57,936 nucleotides of DNA from Micractinium sp. NFX-FRZ (lineage: Eukaryota > Chlorophyta > Trebouxiophyceae > Chlorellales > Chlorellaceae), in assembly GCA_029339195.1 (NCBI GenBank), contig JAPTJF010000405.1, forward strand, positions 1 to 57,936, in the 5' to 3' direction. The notes beneath the pieces were generated by a model. That model worked only from the letters and a program-made list of their open reading frames with translations, made no database searches and was not told the origin of the DNA. The position numbers were made by a program, and so were the translations under genes. Below, in pieces: positions 45,673-56,467 of this stretch (the stretch's first letter is position 1; the number at the start of each line of letters is the position of its first letter).

Positions 45673-48600
45673 ATGCCGCTCAGGTCCGAGCTGCTGCCGC
45701 TGACTCGCGCGCCCAGGCGCCTGCTGACGCTTTGTGTCACCCGATACGACCGATGTTTTTGTCTATCGCGGCAAACGCGCGTGGGGTGCCTGTTGCCGCC
45801 GCCGCGGCGGGACCTGCCCCTTGCACCGCCGCTCTTTGCCGTCGCTGCCCTGCCGCTTGAGCAGTGCATCACATGTTTCTCTGCTCCCATCCGCAGGCAG
45901 CACAAGGCCAAGGCGCACGTGTTTCTGGATGTCGGGATGGATGCAGTGCTGAACCCTATTTCCGATGCGGAAGTGCGGGCGGGTGCTGGGTGCAAGGTGG
46001 TGGTCACAATCGGGCCGGCCTGCCAGGATGTGGACACGCTCGCACGCCTGCTTCAGGCCGGCGTCACCTGCGCACGCGTTAACCTGAGCTGGTAAGTGCC
46101 TCCAATGCAGGCAGCGTGCCAAAACTGGCAGCGCGTGCGCGTGCAGGGCTGCACCCGCTGCCAGGTCGACCTTCTCTGCCCGCTGCTGTGCACCGAAGTC
46201 TACGATGCCCACTTGCTGCACACTGTCTGCCATCCATGTGCCCCTGTTGTTGGCCGCTGACGATCACAATTTAGTGTGCAGCAGGGTGTGCCATGCCTCC
46301 ATGTCTAACCTGCGTGCATCTGCTGCTGCCTGTCCACGTCACCTCTGTGCAGGGGCACCAAGGAGTACCACGCGCTCTGCCTGTCCAACCTGGCAGAGGC
46401 AATGAAGCGCACGCGTCGGCTGTGCAGGTCTGGCTGTGCTGCCGCTCCAGTGCTGCGCTGTGCTGTGCTGCCCTGGCATTTGCTGTGCTGTGGTGTGCTG
46501 CCCTGGCATCCGCTTTGCTGTGCTGCCCGGCCAGCCTTGCAGGCAATAAAGTGCATGCATCGGCTGTGCGGGATGGCCAGGCTGGGCCAGCATCCTCTGC
46601 CCCTGCCATGTTGGTGTCCTTGTTCCTCTCTGGCGCCTTGCTCGCTCAGCCAGTCACTGCCCTTGCTGCATATTTTCACCGCCACCGCTGTGCTGCAGCG
46701 TGTTCATCGACACTGTGGGGCGCGAGGTGACGGTGCGGCGCCCGGTGCAGTACAACGCCGACGGCTGGCCGGTGCAGACAGGGGACAAGAAGCTGATTGT
46801 CGAGGAGGGGCAGGTGAGCAAAGCACAAGCATGGGGCCGGTGCATGCAAGAGGGGGCATCTGAGTGGAGAGGCAGACGGTGGGCTTCATGCATGCCCCTG
46901 CACTGGTGGTACCAACATGTCCCCACGCTGCCTGCCCGCCCCGCTCTGCCCCACCCGCCAGGTCATCACCATCACATCTGACCCCACCGCCGAGATCTCC
47001 ACCACGGTGCTGCCCATCTCATATGCGGGTGCGCGGGGCCAGCTGTTCGTGGGGGCTGCCTCAACGGGAGTGCGAGCCTTGGTTGCTGGCGACAAGTCAG
47101 CCCGGCGGTGCCGGCACCTGGAACAAAACACAGAGCACGGTGGCAGCTCGCGGCCAGCCCCCAGCCGGCTTGGGAGCAGCCCCGGCAGGTCCAGAGGTGG
47201 TGGGAGGGCACAAACATTATTGTTGCTATGGGCATACGAAACCAACCAGGGGGCCGCATCCCGCGTCCCCACATTCCACCACACAGACCGTTGCATCACC
47301 CTCCCACCCCCCGTATCACCCCTGTGTGCCCAGGCTTCCCTGACATTGTCGACGTGGGAGGCCTCATCCAGATTGGGCGCTACCTGGCCACCGGCGCAGA
47401 GGGCGGCTCGCTGTACCTGCAGGCGAGCACGAGCACACCGCCAGTTGCAGCAATGCGAGCCAGCTGGGCTACGGCTGGGGTGCACGGTTCCATTCCATTC
47501 CTGCCGTGCCCTGCCATCAGCTACCCCAGCACTCACGCAGTCGCTTCTCTGTCCCTGTGTACCCAATGCGGGGCATTGGCAAAGACTGCCACTGCCCTGG
47601 CCCGTCAGCAGCGCTCAGTCTTTCTTGTATCCGCCTGCAGGTCATTGAGAAGACGTCCACCACCCTGACGTGCAAGACCATCAACAGCGCTGTGCTGGAC
47701 GGCCTGCTGACCGTCATGATCTGCCACCAGCACGACGAGGTAAGATGGCGGGACACGTGGCGGTTGGGCCTGGTTGAGGCTGCGATGCTGGCGTAGGGGA
47801 GGGGAATGCAACGGCCAGGCACTGGCACTGCAAGGGGAAGGCGGGAGGGTGCGCTGGGGACCAGAGAGTGGAAGCGGAGGCGAGGGCGAAGTTCCTTTGA
47901 CCCATTCCCTTCCGCTCTCACTGCTTGCGCTCCATGTACCACGCACCCACGCAGCACATCCACACTTGAGCCCCCCTGCCCACTTTGACACTTCTCCACC
48001 TCACCCTCGCCCCCATCCTCCCATCCACCCCCCTGCAGGACTTCCGTGCCGACTTTGGGCTGCCCCTGCTGACGGACGGCGACGTGGAGATGATCCGCTT
48101 CCTGGGGTGAGGGGCACTCTCTGAACGCAGCTGCGCAGTTTGAGGAGGCCCGGTGTGTGGGGTGTGAAGGAAATGGAAGGGCGGGCTGGGCTCTCCCCTC
48201 CTCCGCGTGGTGTCACTCCCCCCGCCTGCGCGTCGGAGTGCCCTCCCTCCCCCGCTTCAAGCTCGCCTGTGCCTTTGCCTCCCTGCCTGCAGCTCCCGGT
48301 TCGAGGTGGACTTCATCAACCTGTCTGCATGCCCTCCCTCCCCCGCTTCAAAGTCACCAATGTTATTGTTTCCCCTGCCTGCAGCTCCCGGTTCGAGGTG
48401 GACTTCATCAACCTGTCGTACTGCAACCGCGAGGACGACCTGTACGCCGCCCGCGCCTTCCTGGACTCCATCGGCATGCAGCAGACCAAGCTGATTGCAA
48501 AGGTGGGCCTCCTGGGCGGGGCGGGGCTACGGCTAGCTGGGCGGGTGGCTCAGATGGGTGCGCCCTGCGCTGTTGGGGCATGCAGCAGCAGGCCAAGCTT

Positions 48601-51600
48601 AGCGTGAAGGTGGGGTGGCAGGAGGCGGGACAGGGTGGGGAGGAGGGTGTAAAGAAGCAGCGGGAGAGAGGCGGTGTGGGGTGGGGCCAGCCTATGTGGA
48701 GCTGGACCGGACTCTCTGTGCCCTCAAAAAGCACAAGCGCCCCTTACACAACCACACCCGCACAACACCTCCACCCTGGCTGCCCGCAGATTGAGCGCAA
48801 GTCGGCTGTGCGCAACTTTGAGGGCATCGCAAGCGTGAGTAGGGGTGCTGCGGTGGCTTGGCAAAATGTACATCTTAGTGGCTGGTGTGCGACGTTGCGT
48901 GCCGGTGTGCGTGCATAGCTTGTGCATGCGTCGCCACAGCAGCAGTCACTAGCCGCCCTTCTCCCACTTCACACACATGTTTCCCCGCTCTAATCATGTG
49001 CTGTGTGCAGGTGGCAGACGGCATCATCGTGTCCCGAGGCAACCTGGGGCTGGACTTTGAGCCAGAGGTGAGCTGGCGGGCTGCTGAGCTGGCGGGCTGC
49101 TGAGGTGGCAGGCTGAGGGGGCGGGGCTGGTGGGCTGTTCTGACTGGCTGGCTGGCTGCACACTCCCTGCCTCAATCCTGCCGGTGGAAGCGCTGCCTCT
49201 TCACCCCTGGCAGCTGCCGAGGTTGAGAGCATAGAGCTGCCATTCCAAGAAGCGTCAGCCCCACCCGCATCCAGCCCCTCCCCTGCCCTCGTGCACCCCG
49301 CAGATCATGGCGCTGCTCCAGAAGCGCATCATCAGCCGGTGCAACCAGCTGGGCAAGCCGGTGCTCATGACGCGCTTTGTGGACACCATGGTCTCAACAC
49401 CACGCCCCACACGCGCAGGCAAGCTTAAACTTGAGCTTACACTCTGGTGTACACAGGAAGCGTAAAAAGTTGCAATATCAAGGACGGGCAGGGGCAGTGT
49501 GGTTGCCGGCCTGGGTCCCACCTCCGCCACTCGCCTCTTCTTGCACCGCTTGCATGCTTGCCCCCCTCTTTCTCTCCCGTCACTTCCTGCACACTGCACA
49601 CACTACAATGGCCATCCCTCAGCACTGCCACCCTCCTCCCTCTCTGCGAGCTTCCTTTTTGCACAGGCCACCGACATGGCCAATGCTGTGCTGGGCAGTA
49701 CAGCCCCGCCATCTCCCAAACTCACCCCACACTGACCCTGGTGCATTCTCTTCCATTCATTTTCAATCTGTGCAGAGGCCACCGACGTGGCCAACGCCGT
49801 GCTGGACGGCGCCGACGGCATCGTGCTGGGAGCAGAGACGCTGCGCGGTCACCACCCGGTGCTGACCGTGGAGACCGTGCTGAAGCTGTGGTGGGTAGAG
49901 TGGGGGTGGGGTGGGGTGGCAGGCATATGGGAGGCGCCATGAGGAAGCCATGTGAATGTGAGGGTTTGCGGGCGCACGAAGTGTTATATGCAATGCGGGG
50001 ACAGCAATGTGTCCGCGCTCGCCACATGCAACCCCCCGCCCGCCTACACCACATGCTCGCCTGCCTGCCTGCCTGCCTGCCCTGCAGCTTTGCGGCGGAG
50101 CGCCACTTTGACTATCGGTAAGGCCTGGGCGGCTAGTACGTTTGTGAATGTGCATACTGTTTGGAGGCACTCCCTGGTTGGTGAATGCGTGTCTGACTGG
50201 TGCCAGGCAGGTGGCGGCCAAGAGTTGCTGCTGAGTAATGTGTATGCATGTGGCCGGCATGGCGTCACCAGTATGGTGCAGCAAGGGGAACGGTGCGCCC
50301 CAGGCATCGGCCCAGCTGCTCCTCCCTGCCCTGTCGTGCCCTGCATTGCCCCTCCTGCACCCACCTGCTTCACACTACCTGCCCCGGCCTGGCCCTGCAG
50401 CACGCACCACGAAATGCTGATGGGAGAGGCGTATGAGGTCGGTGGCCGAGGTGGAGGTTGGGTGGGGCGCACACAAGGCGTTTTCTGGCGGCAGGCATCT
50501 GGGGGTGGGGGCCCATGCGGGCAGGCCCAGGCCAGATGCAAAGAGGGGGGAAGGCATGGGGCGTGGTCGGTGCAGGGTGCAGCAGGGTTCCAGGAGGCAG
50601 CGAGCCGTGCTGCTGCTGTGCCCGGTTCTGCAGATGGATCCATGCAGGGCGGCAGTGTTCATTATCAAGTGTCATGACCGGGCTTGAACAAATTGCCTAC
50701 CCACCCTGCCCTGCAGGAGGAGGTGTCCTTCTCCCACGCCAACGACTCGGTGTCTGGTGAGGGGGCACCTCTGCACCAGCATGCCAGCAGGAGGCAGCTG
50801 TGTAGCAGCATGCCTAGGAGTATCCAGCCCTGCGCCTGCAGGCAGAAGACACGTGCCTGCCTGCCTCACAACCCCAACGCATGGCCCGCTCTTCCTCCCC
50901 TGCCCCCGGGTGCACCCACATATTTTGTGCGGTACGCGTCAGGCGCCGTCCCGCACGCCAGCTGCCTCTCATTACGCACACGTGTACTGCCCTTTCCCAC
51001 CCCGTACCGCAGACTTTGGACGCTTTGCCTCGGGCGTCTCGCAGCACTCCAGCTCACCGGAGCACACTGTGCACACGCTGCACCGCCGCCGCATGCCCAG
51101 CAGCCAGGCGCTGCTGTCGTCTGCTGGGGACGGCAACGGCAGCAACGAGGGCACCAACGGCAACGAGGGTGGCCTGGTGTCTGAGGGTTCGTTTGGGGCC
51201 CACGGCGTGGGCAGCCCCTCCTCGGCCCACCCCTATGTCTCGGAGTTTGGCTCGCTGCCGCCGCGCAACGCCTCCAGCAGCCTGCACCTCAACAAGATCC
51301 TGCTGACGCACGTGAGAGCGGTGGCAGCGGGTTGGGGGCGCTGGCGGATGCCCGCCGTGTGTTTATGTGGGGCAGGCTGAAGGCCCTGGCTGGTGCCATG
51401 GCCTCACTGGCTTTGGAGCGCTTGCAGCTGCCGCCCTGGCTCTGCTCCGGGCCGTAGGGCGCTTAAGCTTGCGTGTTTCGTTGGAGGGTACCGCGCTTGC
51501 CTCTGCCCTGCTCGCTTTGACAGTTCACGTCCTTCCTTCCTGGAGGGCCCGCAGTCCCTGGCCTCTTCCGCCCACCTGCACCACACGCCCCCCCCCCTCC

Positions 51601-53711
51601 CTCTTCCTACCACTGCTCTCTGTCTCAGGCCCCCTACATGACCTCTTCAGCCACCCGCACCACATGCCTCTGACTGCTTCTTTTACTCTCTGTTATGCTC
51701 CCTCCTTCCTTCCACCCCTGCTCTCTGTCTCAGGCCCCCTACATGACCAAGCTGGAGTCTCTGGCCTCCTCCGCCACCCGCACCGCCGAGAAGATCAACG
51801 CCGGCCTGATCATCGTCATGGTGCAGAGCGGGCGCACCGTGTCGCTGGTGGCCAAGTACCGCCCGCCCATGCCCATCCTGGTGAGCCTGGTTTTGTAGGA
51901 CTAGGTAATTTTAGAACTAGGTAATGTAGGTAATGTAGGTAATGTATGATTCAATGGAGGAGGCAACAAGGGAGGCGAATGCAGGATGGATGGGGTGGGA
52001 GTGCTTCCTCGCTGGTGGATTGGGTGGGAGTGGTCGCTGGTGCACCCCCGCCTTCCTTGCTCAGCCACCGCACTGCTCCCCTGGCCACTCGCCTGCTGAC
52101 TCAGGCCCGCACACACGCTCCCATGTTGCTGCAGGCCGTGGTGGTGCCCAAGCTGTCCTCCACACACCTGGGCTGGCAGCTGGAGGGTGGGTGCCCCGCA
52201 CTGCCCCCGAGTGCGCACTCGCGCGCCTGTTTGCCTGCCTACTTGCCTGCCTGCCTGCTTCTGCTTGTTGGCCCCAGGCAAGCTCGCCTGCAGCCCGTGT
52301 ACCAGCACCGCCTCTGCGCCGGCCTCAGCCCCTCCCTCCCCCACCCCTCCTCCCCCACCGCCTGCAGGCAAGTTCCTGGCTCGCCAGACGTGCGTGCTGC
52401 GTGGCGTGGTGCCCATGCTGGCTGCCCCCATGAGCGAGGGGTCTGGTGAGTGGGGAGGGGTGGGGCAGCTGGCGGCTGGGGTGGGAGGAAGGCCGTATGG
52501 CCGGATAGGGCAGGCTAGTTGCTTGCTCCGCCGGCCCGTGCCTTGCAACTCCGCCCCAGCCCCTCCCGTCTGCCCTCACCCATGCCCCTGCACATCAACC
52601 CGCACGCCCCTCCTGCCCGCAATATGCTGACCGAAGCTTCCACACCTCTCCCTGCTTTGCCACCCCTCTGCCATCGCTCTCCCACTCCAGCCTCTTGCCC
52701 TCGCCCCTAATCCCGCTGGTGTGGCAGCCAGGCCGGTTGACAACTGGCAGCCACACCATGCAACCACCACATCCCCCCAGCTCTCTCCCTCATGCAAACT
52801 CCCTCCTCCCCTCCCCCCGCCTGCAGACGACCTGCTGAACGAGGCTGTGGCCGCCGCCACCATGCAGCGCCTGGTCAAGCCGCACGACTATGTGGTGTGC
52901 CTGAAGAGCGTGCGCGGCAACATGATGGTCAAGGTGGTGCAGGTGCGGCAAGGAGGGCGGGCGGGCCTGTGCGCTGTCCACGTCCAAACGGCGCCGCCGC
53001 CGGCATGCGCAGCATGGCCTCAGCCCAGCCCACCGACTGGTTGCATGCACTTCCCACCACGCCTGAACCACCGCCTGCCGCAGGTCAACAGCAGCGGCAC
53101 CGGCATCCGCAACATGGGAGGCCTGAACAGCGGCGGCATCCGCGGGGAGGAGCCCGACGTCATCTCAGAGAAGTCGCCCTTTGGGCAGTGGGAGTGCCCC
53201 ACCAGCCCCACAGGCGGCGCAGGTGCGCGGGTGGAGGAAAGCAGGACAGGGTGGCAGGGAAGGACTGTAAGAGGAGCAGGGAAGGGCCCCTGGTGGGCAG
53301 TGCGAGCGCCCCACCAGCCCCACTGCGGAAACAGGGTGTTGCACCGCTAGGGCGCTGAGGCAGGGCGGTGGGCAGAGTCGACGGGTCCCCCAGTGGCACT
53401 GCCCTGCCAACACTCCAAGGCCACTCATTCCACGCCCCCCCGCCCACACCCGCATGCCCACCTCGTCCACCCCTCCTCCCCTGCCCCGTGCCGCAGCCCT
53501 GGCCCCCGGGCGCACCCTGAGCGGCAGGCCCTCGCCGGTGCTGGCCCCCAGCGCCCGCCCGGTGCCCCTCTCCCCCGGCATGGGCAGGTTTGTGCTGGCG
53601 GCACCAGACAACGGCCTCCTGATGGCCACCCTGTCCGAGAACTATGAGCGCGCTGCCCCTCCCTCCAGCTCCGCCTCGCAGCGCGCCAGCAACACCGGCG
53701 CCGGCATCTGA
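45673..53711 (+). CDS. Divergent pyruvate kinase-like protein
   Basis: Predicted 844-residue protein with full-length pyruvate kinase architecture (family about 480-580 residues). Exons: 45673-46091, 46353-46427, 46699-46813, 46962-47028, 47334-47422, 47641-47739, 48039-48106, 48385-48502, 48790-48834, 49011-49067, 49304-49418, 49776-49890, 50088-50117, 50401-50437, 50717-50756, 51013-51311, 51734-51880, 52135-52186, 52368-52445, 52827-52942, 53084-53222, 53497-53711. Landmarks: [16 protein letters not shown] (usual RFNFSH), DTVGREVTV (usual DTKGPEIRT), AKIER with catalytic Lys and Glu kept, SRGNLG (usual ARGDLG), TRFVDTM (usual TQMLESM) and [18 protein letters not shown]. Loss of the metal-binding Asp and the DTKGPEIR Arg suggests reduced, altered or no activity. 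A Ser/Gly/Asn-rich insert of about 100 residues splits the C-domain, and a Pro/Ser tail follows. Introns 5 and 11 use GC donors. The N-terminus is uncertain: the first 100 residues may include an intron, and a start at MDAVLNP is possible. Confidence 0.85.
46540..46575 (+). repeat. Echo of pyruvate kinase exon 2 donor edge
   Basis: Decayed copy of 46396-46431 (offset 144): AGGCAATAAAGTGCATGCAT against AGGCAATGAAGCGCACGCGT. Confidence 0.75.
48239..48330 (+). repeat. 92-nt tandem duplication at pyruvate kinase exon 8 acceptor
   Basis: Unit 48239-48330 is repeated at 48331-48422. 33 nt of exon 8 start (48385-48417) are identical at 48293-48325. Confidence 0.95.
49660..49700 (+). repeat. Echo of pyruvate kinase exon 12 acceptor edge
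   Basis: GCACAG|GCCACCGACATGGCCAATGC matches exon 12 from 49778 with few changes; offset 111. Confidence 0.85.
51610..51665 (+). repeat. Echo of pyruvate kinase exon 17 acceptor edge
   Basis: Repeats the polypyrimidine tract, CTCAG and the first 15 exon bases from 51734 at 51629 (offset 105), with a later CCACCCGCACC match. Confidence 0.85.
51900..51948. repeat. GTAAT-type AT-rich tandem repeat
   Basis: Repeated ACTAGGTAATTTTAG / GTAATGTAG units lie just after the donor of pyruvate kinase exon 17, each carrying a GTAAT motif resembling a splice donor. Confidence 0.8.
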
Positions 53712-54556
53712 GCGCAGGTGCCGCTGTGCTGTGCATGCTGAGGGCGCCAGCCTGGCACCGGGTGCTTGCCGCGCAGCGCGCCAGCGGCACCGCCGCAGGG
53801 CACCCTGAGCTTCGGTGCGCCGTGCTGCAGATGGGCATGCCCACACTCCATTCTTTATCTGCGCGCTGATATGTCTGGCTGACAGTGGCTGCGGGCGCGC
53901 TGAGCCCGCTGCGTGAGACTACTTGTGAAGAGCAACTGCCGTCTGTCACTTCTGCACTGCCCTTTTTCCCCCGAGGTGCTCTTGCTGCCCTCCTTTGTCG
54001 CCCCCTTTTCAAACCGCCACTCCTCTGTGACTTTTGCTGGCAACTTGTGTTAGCCCGAGCTCATCGACAGCAGCTGTGTTTCTTTCCCCCTGTTCACCTG
54101 TCCTGCTTGTCCTGCCAAAGTATTTATATCGATGTATCGATATTGTGTCGCATCCGTTGAGGTTAGCCACTCGCCCCGGGTCACACGCCGCGCCCCCCCA
54201 TCCTCTCTTTTTTGCACCCAGACGTCGCCTTTTCCTCTGCCATGGTAACCTCCTGTGATGCACAATCTCTGTTTCGCCCTTTTGAATACGAGTGTATCAA
54301 CACCGCTGTCTACAGGTATTGAACACCCTGTCCATGCACACTGGTCAGTAGCTTACACATGGCAGGTAACAACCACAGGTGCAGCCACGGGTGGCAGTTG
54401 AGGCATGCAGAGCAGCGGTGGTGGGTGGGTAACGCAGCGTTTGTGGCCGCCGAATGGAGGGGGCGCACTGAGGAGTTGAAGCGGCGATGCACGGGCCCTC
54501 CGGCATCTGCCGGAGGGCGCCAGGTGGCGCCGGCGCAGCCGCGCTCGCCGGCCCAG
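53712..54556. other. Convergent 3' spacer, pyruvate kinase / nitroreductase genes
   Basis: This 845-bp region between convergent stop codons contains an AT-richer stretch around 54120-54150 (palindromic ATCGATGTATCGAT) and a minus-strand TGTAA at 54357-54353 for the nitroreductase gene. No gene is supported. Confidence 0.55.
54353..54357 (-). terminator. TGTAA poly(A)-like signal, nitroreductase gene
   Basis: Minus-strand TGTAA lies 200 nt after the nitroreductase stop codon. Confidence 0.4.
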
Positions 54557-56354
54557 TCAGCGCAAGTCCACCGAGGGAGGGCGCCGTGAAGCCCGGAAGT
54601 CCCCCACACGCTGGCAGTGACCCAGCACGAAGAAGCCCAGGCACCTGCAACACGCCGAACAATACACATGTGGCGCACCGGCAGAGGGGGCATGCAGATG
54701 TGAGCAGGGGGGCGAAGGCGGAGCAGAGGGTGCCGTGGCATGAAGCGCCCGGCGGTTTGCTGGTCAGCCCAGGCAGTGGCCTGTCAGCCCAGGCAGTGGC
54801 CCTGCTGACCTGTCGCCCTGGTTCAGTCCCAGCAGCTGGTGCATCTCCGGAGCATCCCGCACGCACTCGTACCAGCTGCAGCAAAGCAGAGCAAAGGGCG
54901 GTCAGCAGCAGGTGATGAGTGCAGCGCCTCCTGTAGATTAATGAGGAGCAGGCAGGTATATGCCAGGGCGCATCCGAGTTGTTGCACAGGCTGCCCTGCC
55001 AGCTGGAAGCCTCCACACGCCTCACCTGCTCCAGTAGCCGCACACGCCTCCCGGCAGGGCCGTGGCCATCAGGTGCAGGTTCTGCACAGCGCAGGCCACA
55101 GCAGCCACGTCCTCCCACTCCGGGTTGAACTTGGGCTGGCCGTCTGCATGGGATGTCCCAGGGTGGGGGCGGGAGCAGAAAGGGGGGAGGCGCAGTCCTG
55201 AGGGGAAGCAGCAGCCGCTCTTGGCTTGAGCATGAGCATGAGCATGAGAGGGCGGCGCATGCGCACCACACCCTCTGCTAATGCCCTGCGCTGGGCATGC
55301 TGAGCTCAGCTGAGCTCAGGCGTACCAGCAGTGCAGCCGCGTGGGATGCGGCGCATGCAGACGGCGATGAGGCAGGAGGCATTGGCCCAGCGCTTGCCCG
55401 GTGCAAACTCCTCCTCCACCACAGCTGCTGCCTGCTCGCCTTCCTCCAGCCGGACCAGCGCCACCGACAGGGCAGCCAGGGCCGCCCGGCCTGCGGGCGC
55501 AACCACACACAAGTGCGCACTGTCAGCTGGGTGTTGGGGCAGGGGCAGCTGTCGCCAGTTGCGCATTGGCTGCATGGCATTGGAGCCCTCTGCGGCACAC
55601 ACAGGCTGCCGCGCATCTACTGGCTGTTTACGCATTCTCAGCAAGGGCAGGCTCACTCTCGGCGGACTGGAAGGCCACGAAGTGCCATGGCTCGGTGCGG
55701 CCGTGGGAGGGCGCCCAGCTAGCGGCCTCCAGCAGCAGGCGCAACGAGGCAGGGTCCAGGGGCCGCCCAGGCGCCATGTCCTTGCAGAACACAGACCTGC
55801 GGGAAATGATATGTAAGGGAGAAACTGGCTGGGAATTTAGAAAAGGGAAGAGCTGATATCCGAGCTGATGGCCGCTGGGCAGGGGCCTCTGCTGGCCCGG
55901 CGTGTCATCGCCGCCCTGCCGGCAGGGCCTGACCCATCGGCCTAGGCCGCCGCCCACCCCATCTCCCACTGGAACAACACGTCCCGTTCTGTTTGAATTG
56001 ATACGAGGCTCACCTCCTGCTCTTGACGAGGTTCATCACCAGGCTTGGCTCTGGCAGCGGCACCGCTGCGGAGCGCCAGGTGCGCCATGCATGCGCAGCT
56101 CCGTCACGTACCAGCGGGCCGGCAGCCTCCCGCGCAGCTTCCGTGGTAGACATGTCGCTGCAGCGAGGTCCCCAGAGCATGCCGCCTCCCGACTTCCCCG
56201 TGGAAGCTGCCCCAGACCAGCACCTGGCCCACACACAGAGGAGGAGGAGGCGGGCGGCGGCCAGCAGGCCGGCGGGGGCGCCCCGGGCGGCGGCGACCTC
56301 CGCCGCACCCAGGGCCAAGGCGCACAGGAGGGAGAGGCTGCGGCAGCTCAGCAT
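54557..56354 (-). CDS. Nitroreductase-family flavoprotein
   Basis: Predicted 305-residue protein of the nitroreductase (FMN, NAD(P)H-dependent) family. Exons: 56354-56014, 55796-55657, 55490-55326, 55143-55026, 54875-54810, 54644-54557. The core begins VMNLVKSRRSVFCKDM, followed by LLLEAASWAPSHGRTEPWHF (FMN-binding Arg-rich start and the APS...PW region), a central LVRLEEGEQAAAVVEEEF...CLIAVCMRR, VAAVACAVQNLHLMATALPG, and the C-terminal GDRCLGFFVLGHCQRVGDF. About 110 residues precede the core: a hydrophobic start (LSLLCALALGAAEVAAARG) and a second hydrophobic stretch (LLAAARLLLLCVWARC), so organelle targeting or membrane anchoring is likely. The start at 56354 was chosen because it opens the hydrophobic leader; an in-frame alternative lies upstream at 56450. 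The substrate is unknown. Its start codon lies 113 bp from that of the DUF1826 gene. Confidence 0.88.
55228..55248. repeat. (GAGCAT)n short array
   Basis: Three and a half GAGCAT units in nitroreductase intron 3. Confidence 0.75.
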
Positions 56355-56467
56355 TGCTGCAACAGGTGCTGCTAGGAGAGAGAGTCGAGCAAAAGAGAGG
56401 GGAGAAACAGAAACGGCCTCGAATCTACCACAATTTGGGGACTCAACCACCGACTAGGGACTCACCA
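56355..56467. promoter_or_regulatory. Very short divergent promoter, nitroreductase / DUF1826
   Basis: Only 113 bp separate the two start codons, so both genes almost certainly share one bidirectional promoter with very short 5' UTRs, or their 5' ends overlap. The spacer is purine-rich (GAGAGAGTCGAGCAAAAGAG) and has no clear TATA box. Confidence 0.65.

Noticed and set aside
45673..46091. Calling the pyruvate kinase gene a pseudogene
   Set aside because: Despite lost catalytic residues, 22 exons keep consistent phase and splice sites with no stop or frameshift, so a functional but altered protein is more likely.
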